A DNA stretch of 64,000 nucleotides from Verrucomicrobiota bacterium. Its GTDB lineage: Bacteria; Verrucomicrobiota; Verrucomicrobiia; Limisphaerales; PALSA-1396. The position numbers and the translations under genes were made by a program. The notes beneath the pieces are model-generated. The model saw only the letters and a list, made by a program, of their open reading frames with translations. It had not been told where the DNA came from and did no database searches. The stretch covers positions 145,203 through 209,202 of the forward strand of contig JACQFP010000026.1 of assembly GCA_016200005.1 (NCBI GenBank), written 5' to 3'. This document shows positions 18,201 through 27,266 of the stretch, one piece after another. How positions within the stretch are numbered: the first letter of the stretch is position 1; each line of letters opens with the position of its first letter.

Positions 18201-19082
18201 TCAGGACACTACCAAACTCTGCGTCCAATTGCCCGGGGAAGTCTTGGCGACCCAGAACGATTCGCCCACCCCGATAACCGGCGGGTTGGAGGCCCATTTT
18301 GCCGCGTCGTATGGGCAGATCAAATATTTTTGTTTGTCCCGGTCGAACAGATGGATGGTGTCGCCTTCAGCAATCGGGAAACCGAGATCCAGATGAAGCC
18401 GCCCCGGTTTTGGCAACAACGAACTGCGAATCGAAAACCCCGGGGGAATGGGATTCAACAGATTGCCTTGCATGACATTACCGACAAAGTTATGCGTTCT
18501 GTAATCGGACGTGGGATTGAAAATCAGCGCCCCCTCACCGGGCGCGAGTTTCTCCCCCGGATTGGTCCATTTTTTTGCTTTGACCTCATTTTCATTCAGG
18601 GCGAACAGACGCGTGTCATATTTGTTGAGCGTGGTGCCGTCCGGAAATTCCGGGAAGAGTTCGTCCACCGTGTTGTGCCGCGCGATCAAGGGGTTGGCGA
18701 TCATGGAAAAACCGGGCGGCAGCGTCACCGAGACATAGCCGATGACATTGGTGGAATGGGCCTCGCCGGCGACCAGTCGATAAAAACGATAACTGAATTT
18801 GGACGCCTCGGAGTCCACGTAATCCAAGGTTTCCCCAGTGGCAATGTCGGTGGAAATCGAGACCCAATTCTGGAGATCCGTTGACGCGAGAATATTATAC
18901 TGAGCGCCCTGCTCAACTCGCGTCTTGAATTGAAAAGGGCCGTAAGGAAAACGCTTCGCGGAGCCGAGCGTCGGAGGGGCAATTTGCCCGCTCTTTCCGA
19001 CATGAGTGCGGACGCTCTTGCTGATTCTTTTTAGAAGGGAATTGATCTTCATCGCACTTTTAGTCGCATCCAGCAACCGCAT
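18201..19082 (-). CDS. Hypothetical protein with sugar-binding/Ig-like segments
   Basis: Up to 293 residues; an internal ATG at 19052 (MKINSLLKRI) is a plausible start. The part QYNILASTDLQNWVSIS is a module very common in secreted proteins of this phylum (a T-L-x-x-W beta segment). A later region (PPGFSMIANPLI, PGEGALIFNP, GESFWVAK) repeats a beta pattern about twice and resembles the ends of exported or autotransporter-like proteins. No classical signal peptide is visible, which is odd for this group and may mean the start is wrong or the 5' end was lost. Function unknown. Confidence 0.65.
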   Translation of the reverse strand: MRLLDATKSAMKINSLLKRISKSVRTHVGKSGQIAPPTLGSAKRFPYGPFQFKTRVEQGAQYNILASTDLQNWVSISTDIATGETLDYVDSEASKFSYRFYRLVAGEAHSTNVIGYVSVTLPPGFSMIANPLIARHNTVDELFPEFPDGTTLNKYDTRLFALNENEVKAKKWTNPGEKLAPGEGALIFNPTSDYRTHNFVGNVMQGNLLNPIPPGFSIRSSLLPKPGRLHLDLGFPIAEGDTIHLFDRDKQKYLICPYDAAKWASNPPVIGVGESFWVAKTSPGNWTQSLVVS

Positions 19083-19269
19083 GAGGTTGGCGTGCTATCC
19101 CACTACCTTGCAACGAGATGTTAAGTCAGGAAAATCGGCGGCGCAATCACGGACTTCATCCGAACAGGACATTTTTTTAAGCCTGTTTTTGAAATAAATG
19201 GTTTGAGTCTTATTCGCGGAATCCGGTTAATTGGCTCGCTTTTTCAACCTAGATCCGGAACTAAACTTC

Positions 19270-22200
19270 ATGCCACTCACCGCCGCACAGCAACAAGCCG
19301 TCGCCGCTGAGGGTAACGTCCTGGTCGAGGCGGGCGCCGGCGCCGGCAAGACCCGCACGCTGGTCGAGCGTTGTCTCCAACGGGTGCTGGACGAGAATGA
19401 TCCCGTGTCGCTCGACCAGATTCTCATGGTCACCTTCACGGAAGCCGCCGCGACCGAAATGCGGAAGCGCATTCGGGAGGAGCTGGACAAGAAGTCCGCC
19501 AACCAGCAGACAAATGAATGGCTGGCCGAACAACTCGCTTTGCTCGACACCGCAAGAATCTGCACGCTGCACAGTTTTTGTCTCCAACTGGTGCGCGAAC
19601 ATTTTCACGAACTTGGGCTGGACCCGCAACTCGTGGTATTGGATGAAGCGCAGTCCCGGCTGCTGGCGGCTGAATCCCTCGACGCCATTCTGCAACGACA
19701 TTACGGCGGAGAAACCCGTAACGCTGAGGGGGTCCAGCAACTGATCCTCAAGCAAGCTCGCGGTTGGGACACTTCGATTCGCGAATTGGTGTTGCGCGTC
19801 CATGAATACACTCAAACGCGCCCCGATCCCGTGGCTTGGTTGCAAAGGCAATCGGCCATGTTCAGTCAATCCGAACCAAGGGAATGGCGAGCCTGGCTGC
19901 AAAGTGGTTTGACGGAATGGCGGGCGGCCTGGCTGGACGCATTGCAAACCGCCCCACCGGAAAACGTCAACGCCCAACAATGCCGGGACGCACTGAGAAA
20001 TTTGCCGGAGAATCCCAATCGCTCGCAAGCTGCGGAAGCCTTGACGCACATTCTTGCGGCAGACGATGTCTGGCCGAACAAGAAGAAGGGTGCGTTTCGC
20101 GCCCCGTTGAAAACTTTGTTCGCCGAAGCCGAATTCTTCCAATCGCTGGCTGAAACGGGCGGTGACCGCGATCCGTTGTTCGAGGACTGGATTTGGGTGC
20201 GACCTCACATGGCCGCGCTCCTGGATTTGGTGCAGGAATTCACTCAATCCTTCGCCGAAGTCAAACGCGAGCTGGCCGCGGTGGATTTCCACGATCTGGA
20301 ACAGTTCACTTTGCAACTGCTTTGGGATGCCAACGCAGGCCGACCAACGCCAATCGCACTGAGTTGGCGGCATAAATTACGACTGGTGTTCGTGGACGAG
20401 TATCAGGATATCAACGCCGCGCAGGACAAAATCATTCAATGTTTGGGTCGCGAGGGCGCGGCGGCCAATCGGTTTCTGGTGGGCGACGTAAAACAAAGCA
20501 TCTACCGCTTTCGTCTGGCAGACCCGCACATTTTTCAGAACTACAAAAAGGAATGGACCAAGAGCAATGCGGCCGGCCGGGTCATTCCGCTCAGTGAAAA
20601 CTTTCGCAGTCATGAAGCGATTTTGGATTTCGTCAACGCCCTGTTCTCCTCGTTGATGCGATCTGAAGTCGGCGGAGTGAATTATGACGAACGGGCGCGG
20701 CTGCGTTTCGGTGCGCCAGCCGAACGCCCGGCCCTGTCCACAGCGGCTGATCCCGCGCCGCGCGTCGAGTTGATGCTGCGGTTGACCAGCAAGGAGGAAG
20801 CTGACCATGCGGACGCGCCGGACAACGACTCCGCCGATGCCGATGACGTCGCCGACCTTTCGAGCACCGAAACGGAAGGACGCTTCATTGCACTGCGATT
20901 GCGCGAATTAACGGAGAAAGCATTTCCGATCTGGGACCGCCGCACCCGAACCCAGAGGGCCATCGAGTGGCGCGACATGGTGATTCTGCACCGTTCCCCT
21001 CGAAACAAAGCCGAAAGCTTCGCCAAGGTGTTCGCTCAACTTGAGGTGCCGCTGGAAGCGGCGCGAGGCGGTTTTTTCGACACGACGGAAGTCTCGGACC
21101 TGCTCAATCTGCTGTCGCTGCTCGACAATCCGCTGCAAGATGTGCCGGCGCTCGCGGTGCTGCGGTCGCCGTTGGTCGGCTTATCGGTTGATGAACTGGC
21201 GGCCATCCGTCTAGCCCAGCCTGCGGGGTGGTTTTGGGGGGCGATGGAAAGGTTTCATCGCGACATCGCAGAATTCAAATCTCAGTTTGCGATGAGCGCG
21301 ATTGCAGGAGTCGCCCAAACAGCGTGGCCCAAAGTGGACGCGTTTTTGAAATCGCATGGCGCGTGGCGGCGGCTGGCCCGGCAAGGGGCGCTTTCCCATT
21401 GTCTGGAAACCGTGCTGGATGAAACCCACTACGAAGATTGGTTGCGGGCACAACCCCGCGGCGAACAGAAGCGCGCGAACGTGCAACGGTTGCTGGCCAT
21501 GACGCGGCAGTTCGACGAGTTCCAGCGGCAAGGCTTGTTCCGCTTTTTGAAATTCATCGAAGCACAACAAAAGGCCGAAGAGGACCGCGAGCCGGCCGCC
21601 GCCGAAACGGGTGACGCGGTTCGTTTGATGAGCATCCACAAAAGCAAAGGGCTGGAGTTTCCGGTGGTCGTGGTCGCCGGGCTGGGCGGCAAGTTTAACT
21701 TTGCGGATACGCACGGCGATATCTTGCTGGATGAGGAATTTGGACTTTGCCCGCACGTGCAGCCGCCGGAACGCGAGCAGCGATATCAAAGCCTGCCGTA
21801 CTGGCTGGCAAGCAAACGCCAGCAGCGGGAAATGCTGGGTGAAGAGCTTCGACTGCTTTACGTGGCGATGACCCGCGCCTGCGACAAATTGATTTTGGCC
21901 GGCACGACGACTCGCCAGCGCGCCGAGGTGAACTGGTCGAACGAGCCGGAGCCTCAACTGACGACGCATCAAATCTTGTCGGCGAAACAATACCTCGACT
22001 GGCTCGGGCCGCTGTTGCCTCGGCTGACCGGAAACAGCGACTGGCTTGTCGAACCGAGCGGACAGAGTCAGTTCCTTAGCTGGCGCCTGGTGGATTCTGA
22101 AGACCTGGCAACGCCGACAAAAAAAACTGCTGAGGACGAAAGCACTTCCCAGCCGGTGAATGCAGTTTCACTTTCCGCGTTGCGGAAACGGCTGGCGTGG

Positions 22201-22905
22201 CGGTATCCCCACCCGGTTGCGACAAAACAGAAGGCCAAGACTTCTGTGTCGGCCATCCGACGGCGACTGGTGGAAGAGATGGAGGAGGCGCAACCATTAT
22301 TCAAATTCGAGCGCCGGGCCAATCCAGAATCAGCAATGGGCCGGTTGTCGGCAGCCGAAATTGGGATCGCGCACCATGCTTTTTTGCAATTCATGTCGCT
22401 TGGCCTGGTCGGCGACCAGACATCGCTCACACAGGAAGCTGATCGACTGGAGAGGGAACAGGTGCTGACGCCGGAACAGAGGGCGGCTTTGGATCTGGCG
22501 GCGCTGGCATCTTTTTGGGAGTCGGAAATTGGTCAAGCGATCCGGGCTGAGACTGGATCGGTTCATCGTGAACTTTCGTTTACTTCGCGCATTCCTCTTA
22601 AAGATCTGGCTCACTTGGGACTCGTGCAGGCTGAGCCGGCACCAGTGGAGGAATTTGTCGTCGTGCAGGGAGTTGCCGATTTGGTGGTCCTCCTGCCCGG
22701 GGAAATCTGGCTGCTCGATTTCAAAACGGACCGGCTAACCGAAGAGGAACTGGCGGAAAAAGTCCAAGTTTATGAGCCGCAGATTAGGCTCTACGCCCTG
22801 GCGCTTGGGCAGATTTACCGGCGCCCGGTTAATGAACGTTGGCTGCACTTCCTCAATTTGAGAAAAACAGTGTGTTGTCCGCCGGTCGAATGCCAGCCGG
22901 CATGA
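19270..22905 (+). CDS. addA: AddA-type ATP-dependent helicase/nuclease (UvrD superfamily with RecB nuclease)
   Basis: A 1211-residue DNA repair enzyme. SF1A helicase motifs appear in order: LTAAQQQAV (Q motif), Walker A AGAGAGKTRTL near residue 22, TFTEAAATEMR (Ia), VFVDEYQD (II), GDVKQSIYRFR (III), SIHKSKGLEFPVV (V) and LLYVAMTRAC (VI). The C-terminus is a RecB-family nuclease with His in GIAHHAFLQF, Asp in QGVADLVV, DxK in LLDFKTDR and the QxxxY motif in QIRLYAL, all intact. It should resect double-strand breaks. AddB, the usual partner, is not in the window. The ATG at 19270 is preferred to a TTG at 19231. Confidence 0.92.
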   Translation: MPLTAAQQQAVAAEGNVLVEAGAGAGKTRTLVERCLQRVLDENDPVSLDQILMVTFTEAAATEMRKRIREELDKKSANQQTNEWLAEQLALLDTARICTLHSFCLQLVREHFHELGLDPQLVVLDEAQSRLLAAESLDAILQRHYGGETRNAEGVQQLILKQARGWDTSIRELVLRVHEYTQTRPDPVAWLQRQSAMFSQSEPREWRAWLQSGLTEWRAAWLDALQTAPPENVNAQQCRDALRNLPENPNRSQAAEALTHILAADDVWPNKKKGAFRAPLKTLFAEAEFFQSLAETGGDRDPLFEDWIWVRPHMAALLDLVQEFTQSFAEVKRELAAVDFHDLEQFTLQLLWDANAGRPTPIALSWRHKLRLVFVDEYQDINAAQDKIIQCLGREGAAANRFLVGDVKQSIYRFRLADPHIFQNYKKEWTKSNAAGRVIPLSENFRSHEAILDFVNALFSSLMRSEVGGVNYDERARLRFGAPAERPALSTAADPAPRVELMLRLTSKEEADHADAPDNDSADADDVADLSSTETEGRFIALRLRELTEKAFPIWDRRTRTQRAIEWRDMVILHRSPRNKAESFAKVFAQLEVPLEAARGGFFDTTEVSDLLNLLSLLDNPLQDVPALAVLRSPLVGLSVDELAAIRLAQPAGWFWGAMERFHRDIAEFKSQFAMSAIAGVAQTAWPKVDAFLKSHGAWRRLARQGALSHCLETVLDETHYEDWLRAQPRGEQKRANVQRLLAMTRQFDEFQRQGLFRFLKFIEAQQKAEEDREPAAAETGDAVRLMSIHKSKGLEFPVVVVAGLGGKFNFADTHGDILLDEEFGLCPHVQPPEREQRYQSLPYWLASKRQQREMLGEELRLLYVAMTRACDKLILAGTTTRQRAEVNWSNEPEPQLTTHQILSAKQYLDWLGPLLPRLTGNSDWLVEPSGQSQFLSWRLVDSEDLATPTKKTAEDESTSQPVNAVSLSALRKRLAWRYPHPVATKQKAKTSVSAIRRRLVEEMEEAQPLFKFERRANPESAMGRLSAAEIGIAHHAFLQFMSLGLVGDQTSLTQEADRLEREQVLTPEQRAALDLAALASFWESEIGQAIRAETGSVHRELSFTSRIPLKDLAHLGLVQAEPAPVEEFVVVQGVADLVVLLPGEIWLLDFKTDRLTEEELAEKVQVYEPQIRLYALALGQIYRRPVNERWLHFLNLRKTVCCPPVECQPA

Positions 22906-22915
22906 AGGTGGATGG

Positions 22916-23836
22916 CTAAATCAACGGCGGTTGTTCCGTCGGCGATATCGACTCGGCCGTGTTTTCGGCGGAAACGGTGTCATCCAGGAGCTGAGAGTTG
23001 CGCATTTTATTGGAAGATGCCGATGCGGAGTCGGAGCTGGCCGCGGGTGAGTGCGACTCCACGGTCGGTTGAAGCGAAACCAATGCAAGCCGAATGAGCT
23101 GGCCTTGATAATTATACCCCGTCGCGATCGACTCGGAGACGCACGCATCGGGTGGCACCTTTCCTTGTTCCTCCACGAGCCGGTGCTGCTTTGGGTCAAA
23201 TGGTTGTCCGGTGGCGGCGACAAATGGGATGAGGCCGATCCGGCGGGACACGTCGTAGCAGGCGTTTTGGAAGTGGCCTAGTTGTTCGACGAGGCTGGGT
23301 TGTCCGGAGCGCAGGGCCGCCTGATGCAGCGCATAAACGTGGTCGAGTATCCGCATGAGCACTTGGAGCCAGTCGTTTTCCGCGCGGCGCAACTTTTCGA
23401 TCTCCAATCGCAGAGTGGCTTTCTCGCTGGAGTTGAACTTTTGCATGAAATCGGTGAACGCGTGCGCTTCGGCGGTCATGCGGTCGGCAATTTCCTTGGC
23501 GGCGCAAACGGTTTTGGAAGACTCCTCTTGAACGCGCTGCCATTGGGCTGTCGCACCGCTGATGTGGCTGGCAACGCGATCCAGATTCTGAAGTTGTGCC
23601 ACAGTTGTCGCCAGTCCGTTGGCTTCGGCAAGCTTGACTGCCGCCCGGTATTCCAGCAAAAAGGGTGTCACTCCCAGAGCGGCGCCCAGCCCAACGGCGA
23701 CTACACAGAATAGTATTTCCAATGAGCCCATCGGTGATTTACTTTGGTAGTAAACCAAATACGCGACTGCCACCAGCATGGCATCCCCCAAATAGAATGG
23801 CCTTTTAACCAAGTTAAGCCCGACTGATTTATTCAT
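22916..23836 (-). CDS. Membrane-anchored GrpE-like protein
   Basis: A 306-residue protein with two N-terminal membrane helices (AMLVAVAYLVYY and LEILFCVVAVGLGAALGV), a long coiled coil (about 70-160; KLAEANGLATTVAQL, EKLRRAEND), and a C-terminal domain that follows GrpE: LIPFVAATGQPFDPKQH, then VSESIATGYNYQGQLIRLAL and VSLQ. GrpE exchanges nucleotide on DnaK; a membrane-tethered version suggests a local role for a DnaK-like chaperone or use of the fold for another purpose. A Ser-rich acidic tail follows. It is convergent with addA, the stops only 10 nt apart. Confidence 0.7.
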   Translation of the reverse strand: MNKSVGLNLVKRPFYLGDAMLVAVAYLVYYQSKSPMGSLEILFCVVAVGLGAALGVTPFLLEYRAAVKLAEANGLATTVAQLQNLDRVASHISGATAQWQRVQEESSKTVCAAKEIADRMTAEAHAFTDFMQKFNSSEKATLRLEIEKLRRAENDWLQVLMRILDHVYALHQAALRSGQPSLVEQLGHFQNACYDVSRRIGLIPFVAATGQPFDPKQHRLVEEQGKVPPDACVSESIATGYNYQGQLIRLALVSLQPTVESHSPAASSDSASASSNKMRNSQLLDDTVSAENTAESISPTEQPPLI

Positions 23837-24395
23837 TGTCAGGGCGTTAGTTTAGGGAATCAGGCTTATAGTTCAAGGTCTAGGAAACCCGCGGTCACAA
23901 TGGTTGTCCACCAAATCGTGACAAGCCAGCAAGCGTGGCCGAAAACCTGCAAACGCGTTCCTGCCAGTCTTTATTGGGGCATTCACTTTATTGAGGCATT
24001 CAACTCTCAAGAATGACATGGCAGAACAAGTGCTGGCTAGCAATTGGACACAGAGTCGTAAAATGAGACTATCGATACATTCGCATGATCAAATGAAGAA
24101 GGATCGGACAATTCCCCGGTTCGTCTCTGAGGTTTCACGCACAGGTTCGGAGATGACATCGTCGAGAATCCCGAGTGCGATGGGATTCCTATCAATGGCC
24201 TTGTTAACGCTGACGTACCTGGGCACAATTAATGGCCGAGCGGGACACGATTCAATGGTTTGGCTCCAGTTACCCAAGACTCAGATCATGTTAGTACTCT
24301 TGATAAACCCGATAAGCTACTCCATACTTGTGCGAGTGAGAGTTCAAAAAGCCGTTATGCCAGCCGCGCGACCTTTTGCGGGCCAATGATAAACT
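23837..24395. other. About 560 nt without a convincing gene
   Basis: This gap precedes the pilin cluster. An open frame of 124 codons from an ATG at 24018 has one hydrophobic stretch (MGFLSMALLTLTYLGTI) but no recognisable domain, biased composition or ribosome site, so I do not call it. The promoter of the pilin operon should lie in the right-hand part. Confidence 0.4.
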
Positions 24396-24896
24396 ATGAA
24401 ACTACCGACACATACTACTTCGAGTGCATTGCGGGGCGCATTCTCCCTGGTTGAAGTAATGGTGGGCGTTCTTGTGCTTGGAATCGTCCTTATCTCCTTG
24501 TACGCCGGGTTCGGTTCGGGCTTTTTAGTCATGCAGGTTACACGGGAGAATCTGCGTGCGACTCAAATACTGATGCAACGCATGGAAACCATACGGCTCT
24601 ACACGTGGGCGCAACTCCATGATACTAATTATTTTCCTCTGACGTTTATTGAGTCATACGGTCCGACGGCCGGAACTAACTCGACCGTTTATACTGGCAA
24701 AGTAATTAATGCCGCGGGCAATGTGGCTGTTCCCGGTCCCCCCGACGCGGTTTCCTCTGGCTTGCCCGATGCTTACCGCACCAATATCGCCCTTGTGCGA
24801 ATCCAGATTACCTGGCCTTCTAGTGGAACGTTGCGTACCCGAGAAATGCAGACGTACGTCGCCCGGTCTGGTATTCAACGCTACATCTACAACTGA
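24396..24896 (+). CDS. PilV/GspI-like minor pilin or pseudopilin
   Basis: A 166-residue prepilin-like protein. The N-terminus has a polar leader ending GAF-SLVEVMVGVLVLGIV, the type IV prepilin peptidase motif (G before F, Glu at +5) followed by the conserved hydrophobic helix. The rest has the beta-strand character of a PilV or GspI minor subunit. It starts a same-strand cluster of four genes with short gaps, so it should be assembled together with them in a type IV pilus or type II secretion pseudopilus. Confidence 0.8.
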   Translation: MKLPTHTTSSALRGAFSLVEVMVGVLVLGIVLISLYAGFGSGFLVMQVTRENLRATQILMQRMETIRLYTWAQLHDTNYFPLTFIESYGPTAGTNSTVYTGKVINAAGNVAVPGPPDAVSSGLPDAYRTNIALVRIQITWPSSGTLRTREMQTYVARSGIQRYIYN

Positions 24897-24920
24897 CAAA
24901 ACTCTCTTCAAAATCACGGC

Positions 24921-25481
24921 ATGACCCTCCCTCCGATTACATATCTGTCACGCGCAAGGAAATCCCGTTTCGCCATGACTCTTGTTGAAACCGTGATTGC
25001 GGTTGGTATTGGCTCGCTGGTGCTCGCCGTAATCGCAACATTTTCCATATACAGTGGGCGTAACTTTGCTTCCATGGGAAATTATGTGGAACTCGACAAT
25101 GCCAGTCGCAAGACGCTGGATCAAATGATTCGAGAAATTCGGGGAACCACAGGGTTGACTGCGTTCCAAACGAATCGGCTGGCGTTCTTGGATTCCGACG
25201 GAACCAGCCTAATTTACACCTATGACCCGGCGCAAAAGACTTTGACTCGCTTCAAACCGACGTCAACCAACACCCTTCTAACGAATTGTGTCTCGCTGCA
25301 ATTCGGCATTTACCAGCGCACCCCGCAAACCGGCGGCGGCGGGTTCGTTGCCACCACCAATCCGGTCACTTGCAAATTGGTTGACCTGACCTGGAAATGT
25401 GTCCGAACCAATTACCTGAGCACGCGACTCAACACTGAAAGTGTGCAGACCGCCAAAATCGTGATCCGTAACAAACACTAA
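24921..25481 (+). CDS. PilW/GspJ-like minor pilin or pseudopilin
   Basis: A 186-residue protein with the prepilin motif RFAMTLVETVIAVGIGSLVL near residues 17-36; the residue before the processing site is Phe-Ala rather than the standard Gly, so cleavage may be unusual. Glu at +5 is kept. The C-terminal part includes KTLDQMIREIRGT, typical of PilW/GspJ proteins (an amphipathic helix after the N-terminal one). It lies 24 nt after the PilV-like gene. Confidence 0.75.
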   Translation: MTLPPITYLSRARKSRFAMTLVETVIAVGIGSLVLAVIATFSIYSGRNFASMGNYVELDNASRKTLDQMIREIRGTTGLTAFQTNRLAFLDSDGTSLIYTYDPAQKTLTRFKPTSTNTLLTNCVSLQFGIYQRTPQTGGGGFVATTNPVTCKLVDLTWKCVRTNYLSTRLNTESVQTAKIVIRNKH

Positions 25482-25490
25482 CATATATTT

Positions 25491-26801
25491 ATGAAGATCT
25501 ATTTCTGCAAACAATCTCGACTTGGCGGTAGCGTTCTCATGATGACGATGATCGTGACGACTATCGTCGGAATTGCACTGGCGAGTTACCTTTACTTGAT
25601 CCGCTTTCAAAATATTTCCGTTGTCCATTCTCAAGCATGGAACGCTTCGCTAGCCGTGGCAGAAGCAGGCGTCGAAGAGGCTTTGGCCCAACTGAATTCC
25701 GGCGTCAAAATCGGGCTTCCCCTGAATTGGAGTGGCAACGGGTGGATACAATCCGGCTCCAACTATGTTGCGCCTCAACGCGCGCTCGGGAGCAGCTATT
25801 ACAACGTCAAAATCTTGCCGGGAAGCACGGCGGTGATTTACTCCACCGGTTATACGGCCGTCACATATTCGGGGGTTACGGCTGCCCGCGTCGTCAGGGT
25901 TACAGCCACCAACCAGTCTTTGTTTTCGGTTGCCATGGCCGCGCAAAAAACGATCGATTTGATTGGCAACGACATAGCGATTGATAGTTACGATTCCACG
26001 GATTCACGATACAGCACAGGCGGGTATTACGATCCTACCAAGAGCCGAGACCATGCTGACGTGGCCACCAACAACGGACTGACCAACTCGTTCAGCGCCG
26101 GCAATGCCAATATTAAGGGACGTATCCGCACCGGGCCGAGTGGCAGCCCTTCCATCGGCCCGAATGGAAGTGTCGGCAGTTCCGCCTGGGTGGACGGCGG
26201 AAACAAGGGCATTGAGAATGGCTGGTTCAGCGATGACTTCAATTACCAATTCCCCGATGTCGATCCTCCTTTCGCTCCGGGAAGCGGCGCAACCCCGAAG
26301 GGTGGTATCTATAACGGCACAAATTACACCTACATTATGGGCACAGATAATTACTCGCTGTCCACTCTGAGCATGAAGACTGGAGACAAAATGCTGGTTG
26401 CCGGTGACGCCGTCTTATACATCACCGGAAATGTTACAATGTTGGGCTCGGCCGAAATAATCGTGGCCCCAGGAGCAAGCATGAAATTCTACGTTGGAGG
26501 CGCCAGCGCGGATGTTACGCTGGTTAATACTGCCGGCAGTCCTTTTGCTTTTCAGTATTATGGCCTGCCGTCCAACACCAGCCTAACATGGGGTGGTAAT
26601 GACGAATACGTCGGGACAGTCTATGCGCCGAGCGCAACCTTCACAATGGGTGGTGGTGGTAATAACATTCGCGACTTTCAGGGTAGCTGTGTAGCCGGAG
26701 CAGTTAAAATGAACGGACATTTTAACTTTCATTATGACGAAAGCCTCGCCCGAAACGGACCTTCCCTTGGGTACGTCGCTAGTTCCTGGTCGGAGTTATG
26801 A
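25491..26801 (+). CDS. PilX-like pilus assembly protein with polymer-like C-terminus
   Basis: A 436-residue protein. The N-terminus SVLMMTMIVTTIVGIALASY with AEAGVEEALAQL shortly after is the pattern of PilX/PilX_N proteins encoded with pilV and pilW. The long remainder is rich in Gly, Ser, Asn and Thr with beta-strand repeats (YITGNVTMLGSAEIIVAPGASMKFYVGG), like the DUF7305-type domains that follow PilX N-termini in Gram-negative bacteria. It is probably a surface or tip component. It begins 9 nt after the PilW-like stop. Confidence 0.72.
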   Translation: MKIYFCKQSRLGGSVLMMTMIVTTIVGIALASYLYLIRFQNISVVHSQAWNASLAVAEAGVEEALAQLNSGVKIGLPLNWSGNGWIQSGSNYVAPQRALGSSYYNVKILPGSTAVIYSTGYTAVTYSGVTAARVVRVTATNQSLFSVAMAAQKTIDLIGNDIAIDSYDSTDSRYSTGGYYDPTKSRDHADVATNNGLTNSFSAGNANIKGRIRTGPSGSPSIGPNGSVGSSAWVDGGNKGIENGWFSDDFNYQFPDVDPPFAPGSGATPKGGIYNGTNYTYIMGTDNYSLSTLSMKTGDKMLVAGDAVLYITGNVTMLGSAEIIVAPGASMKFYVGGASADVTLVNTAGSPFAFQYYGLPSNTSLTWGGNDEYVGTVYAPSATFTMGGGGNNIRDFQGSCVAGAVKMNGHFNFHYDESLARNGPSLGYVASSWSEL

Positions 26802-26810
26802 ACAGTTAAC

Positions 26811-27146
26811 ATGCAAGCGCGATTGTCTCAACAGCGGAAGAAACCCGAAGCTTCCAACCGATCGATCGCGAATGCCTTGGGACGAGTCGGAGTGCGATCT
26901 CGAACAGGATTCACCCTTGCGGAGATTGTCATTGCCATGGCAATCACCGGCATCTCACTGGCGGGGATTGTTGCCGGTCATATCTTCGCCTCACGGTAGG
27001 CGGAGTGGTCTGCTTATTCGCTGGCCGCCCAAGCCCTGGCAACACAACGGCTGGAGCAAGTCCGGGCCGCAAAGTGGACCTTCGACAACAATTTCCTGAC
27101 CCCCCCTTCAAAATGCCGCCGGCCACTCCGGCCTTCCATGTGCTGA
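26811..27146 (+). pseudogene. Broken prepilin gene (nonsense codon plus lost 3' part)
   Basis: The frame starts MQARLSQQRKK and contains a good prepilin signal RTGFTLAEIVIAMAITGISL, but a TAG at 26997-26999 stops it after 62 codons. Reading through in the same frame restores family sequence: AEWSAYSLAAQALATQRLEQVRAAKW, which in intact relatives follows a Gln, so a CAG-to-TAG change is the simplest cause. Beyond 27070 similarity ends and the frame runs out at 27146, so the C-terminal domain is also gone. It is the last member of the pilin cluster. Confidence 0.75.
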
Positions 27147-27266
27147 TTCGCGGAGAGTGGGCGGTTCTGGGCAAGGACCCGTCCGGCTAACCGCACCGGC
27201 AAGCTTCGCCATCGCGATCGCGCTTTCTGCTCGACTCCCGAAGTTCGACCCTCGACAAATAGGCGC

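Noticed and set aside
24018..24389. Open frame of 124 codons before the pilin cluster
   Set aside because: No domain, weak start and composition not typical of a gene; kept as a gene-free gap.
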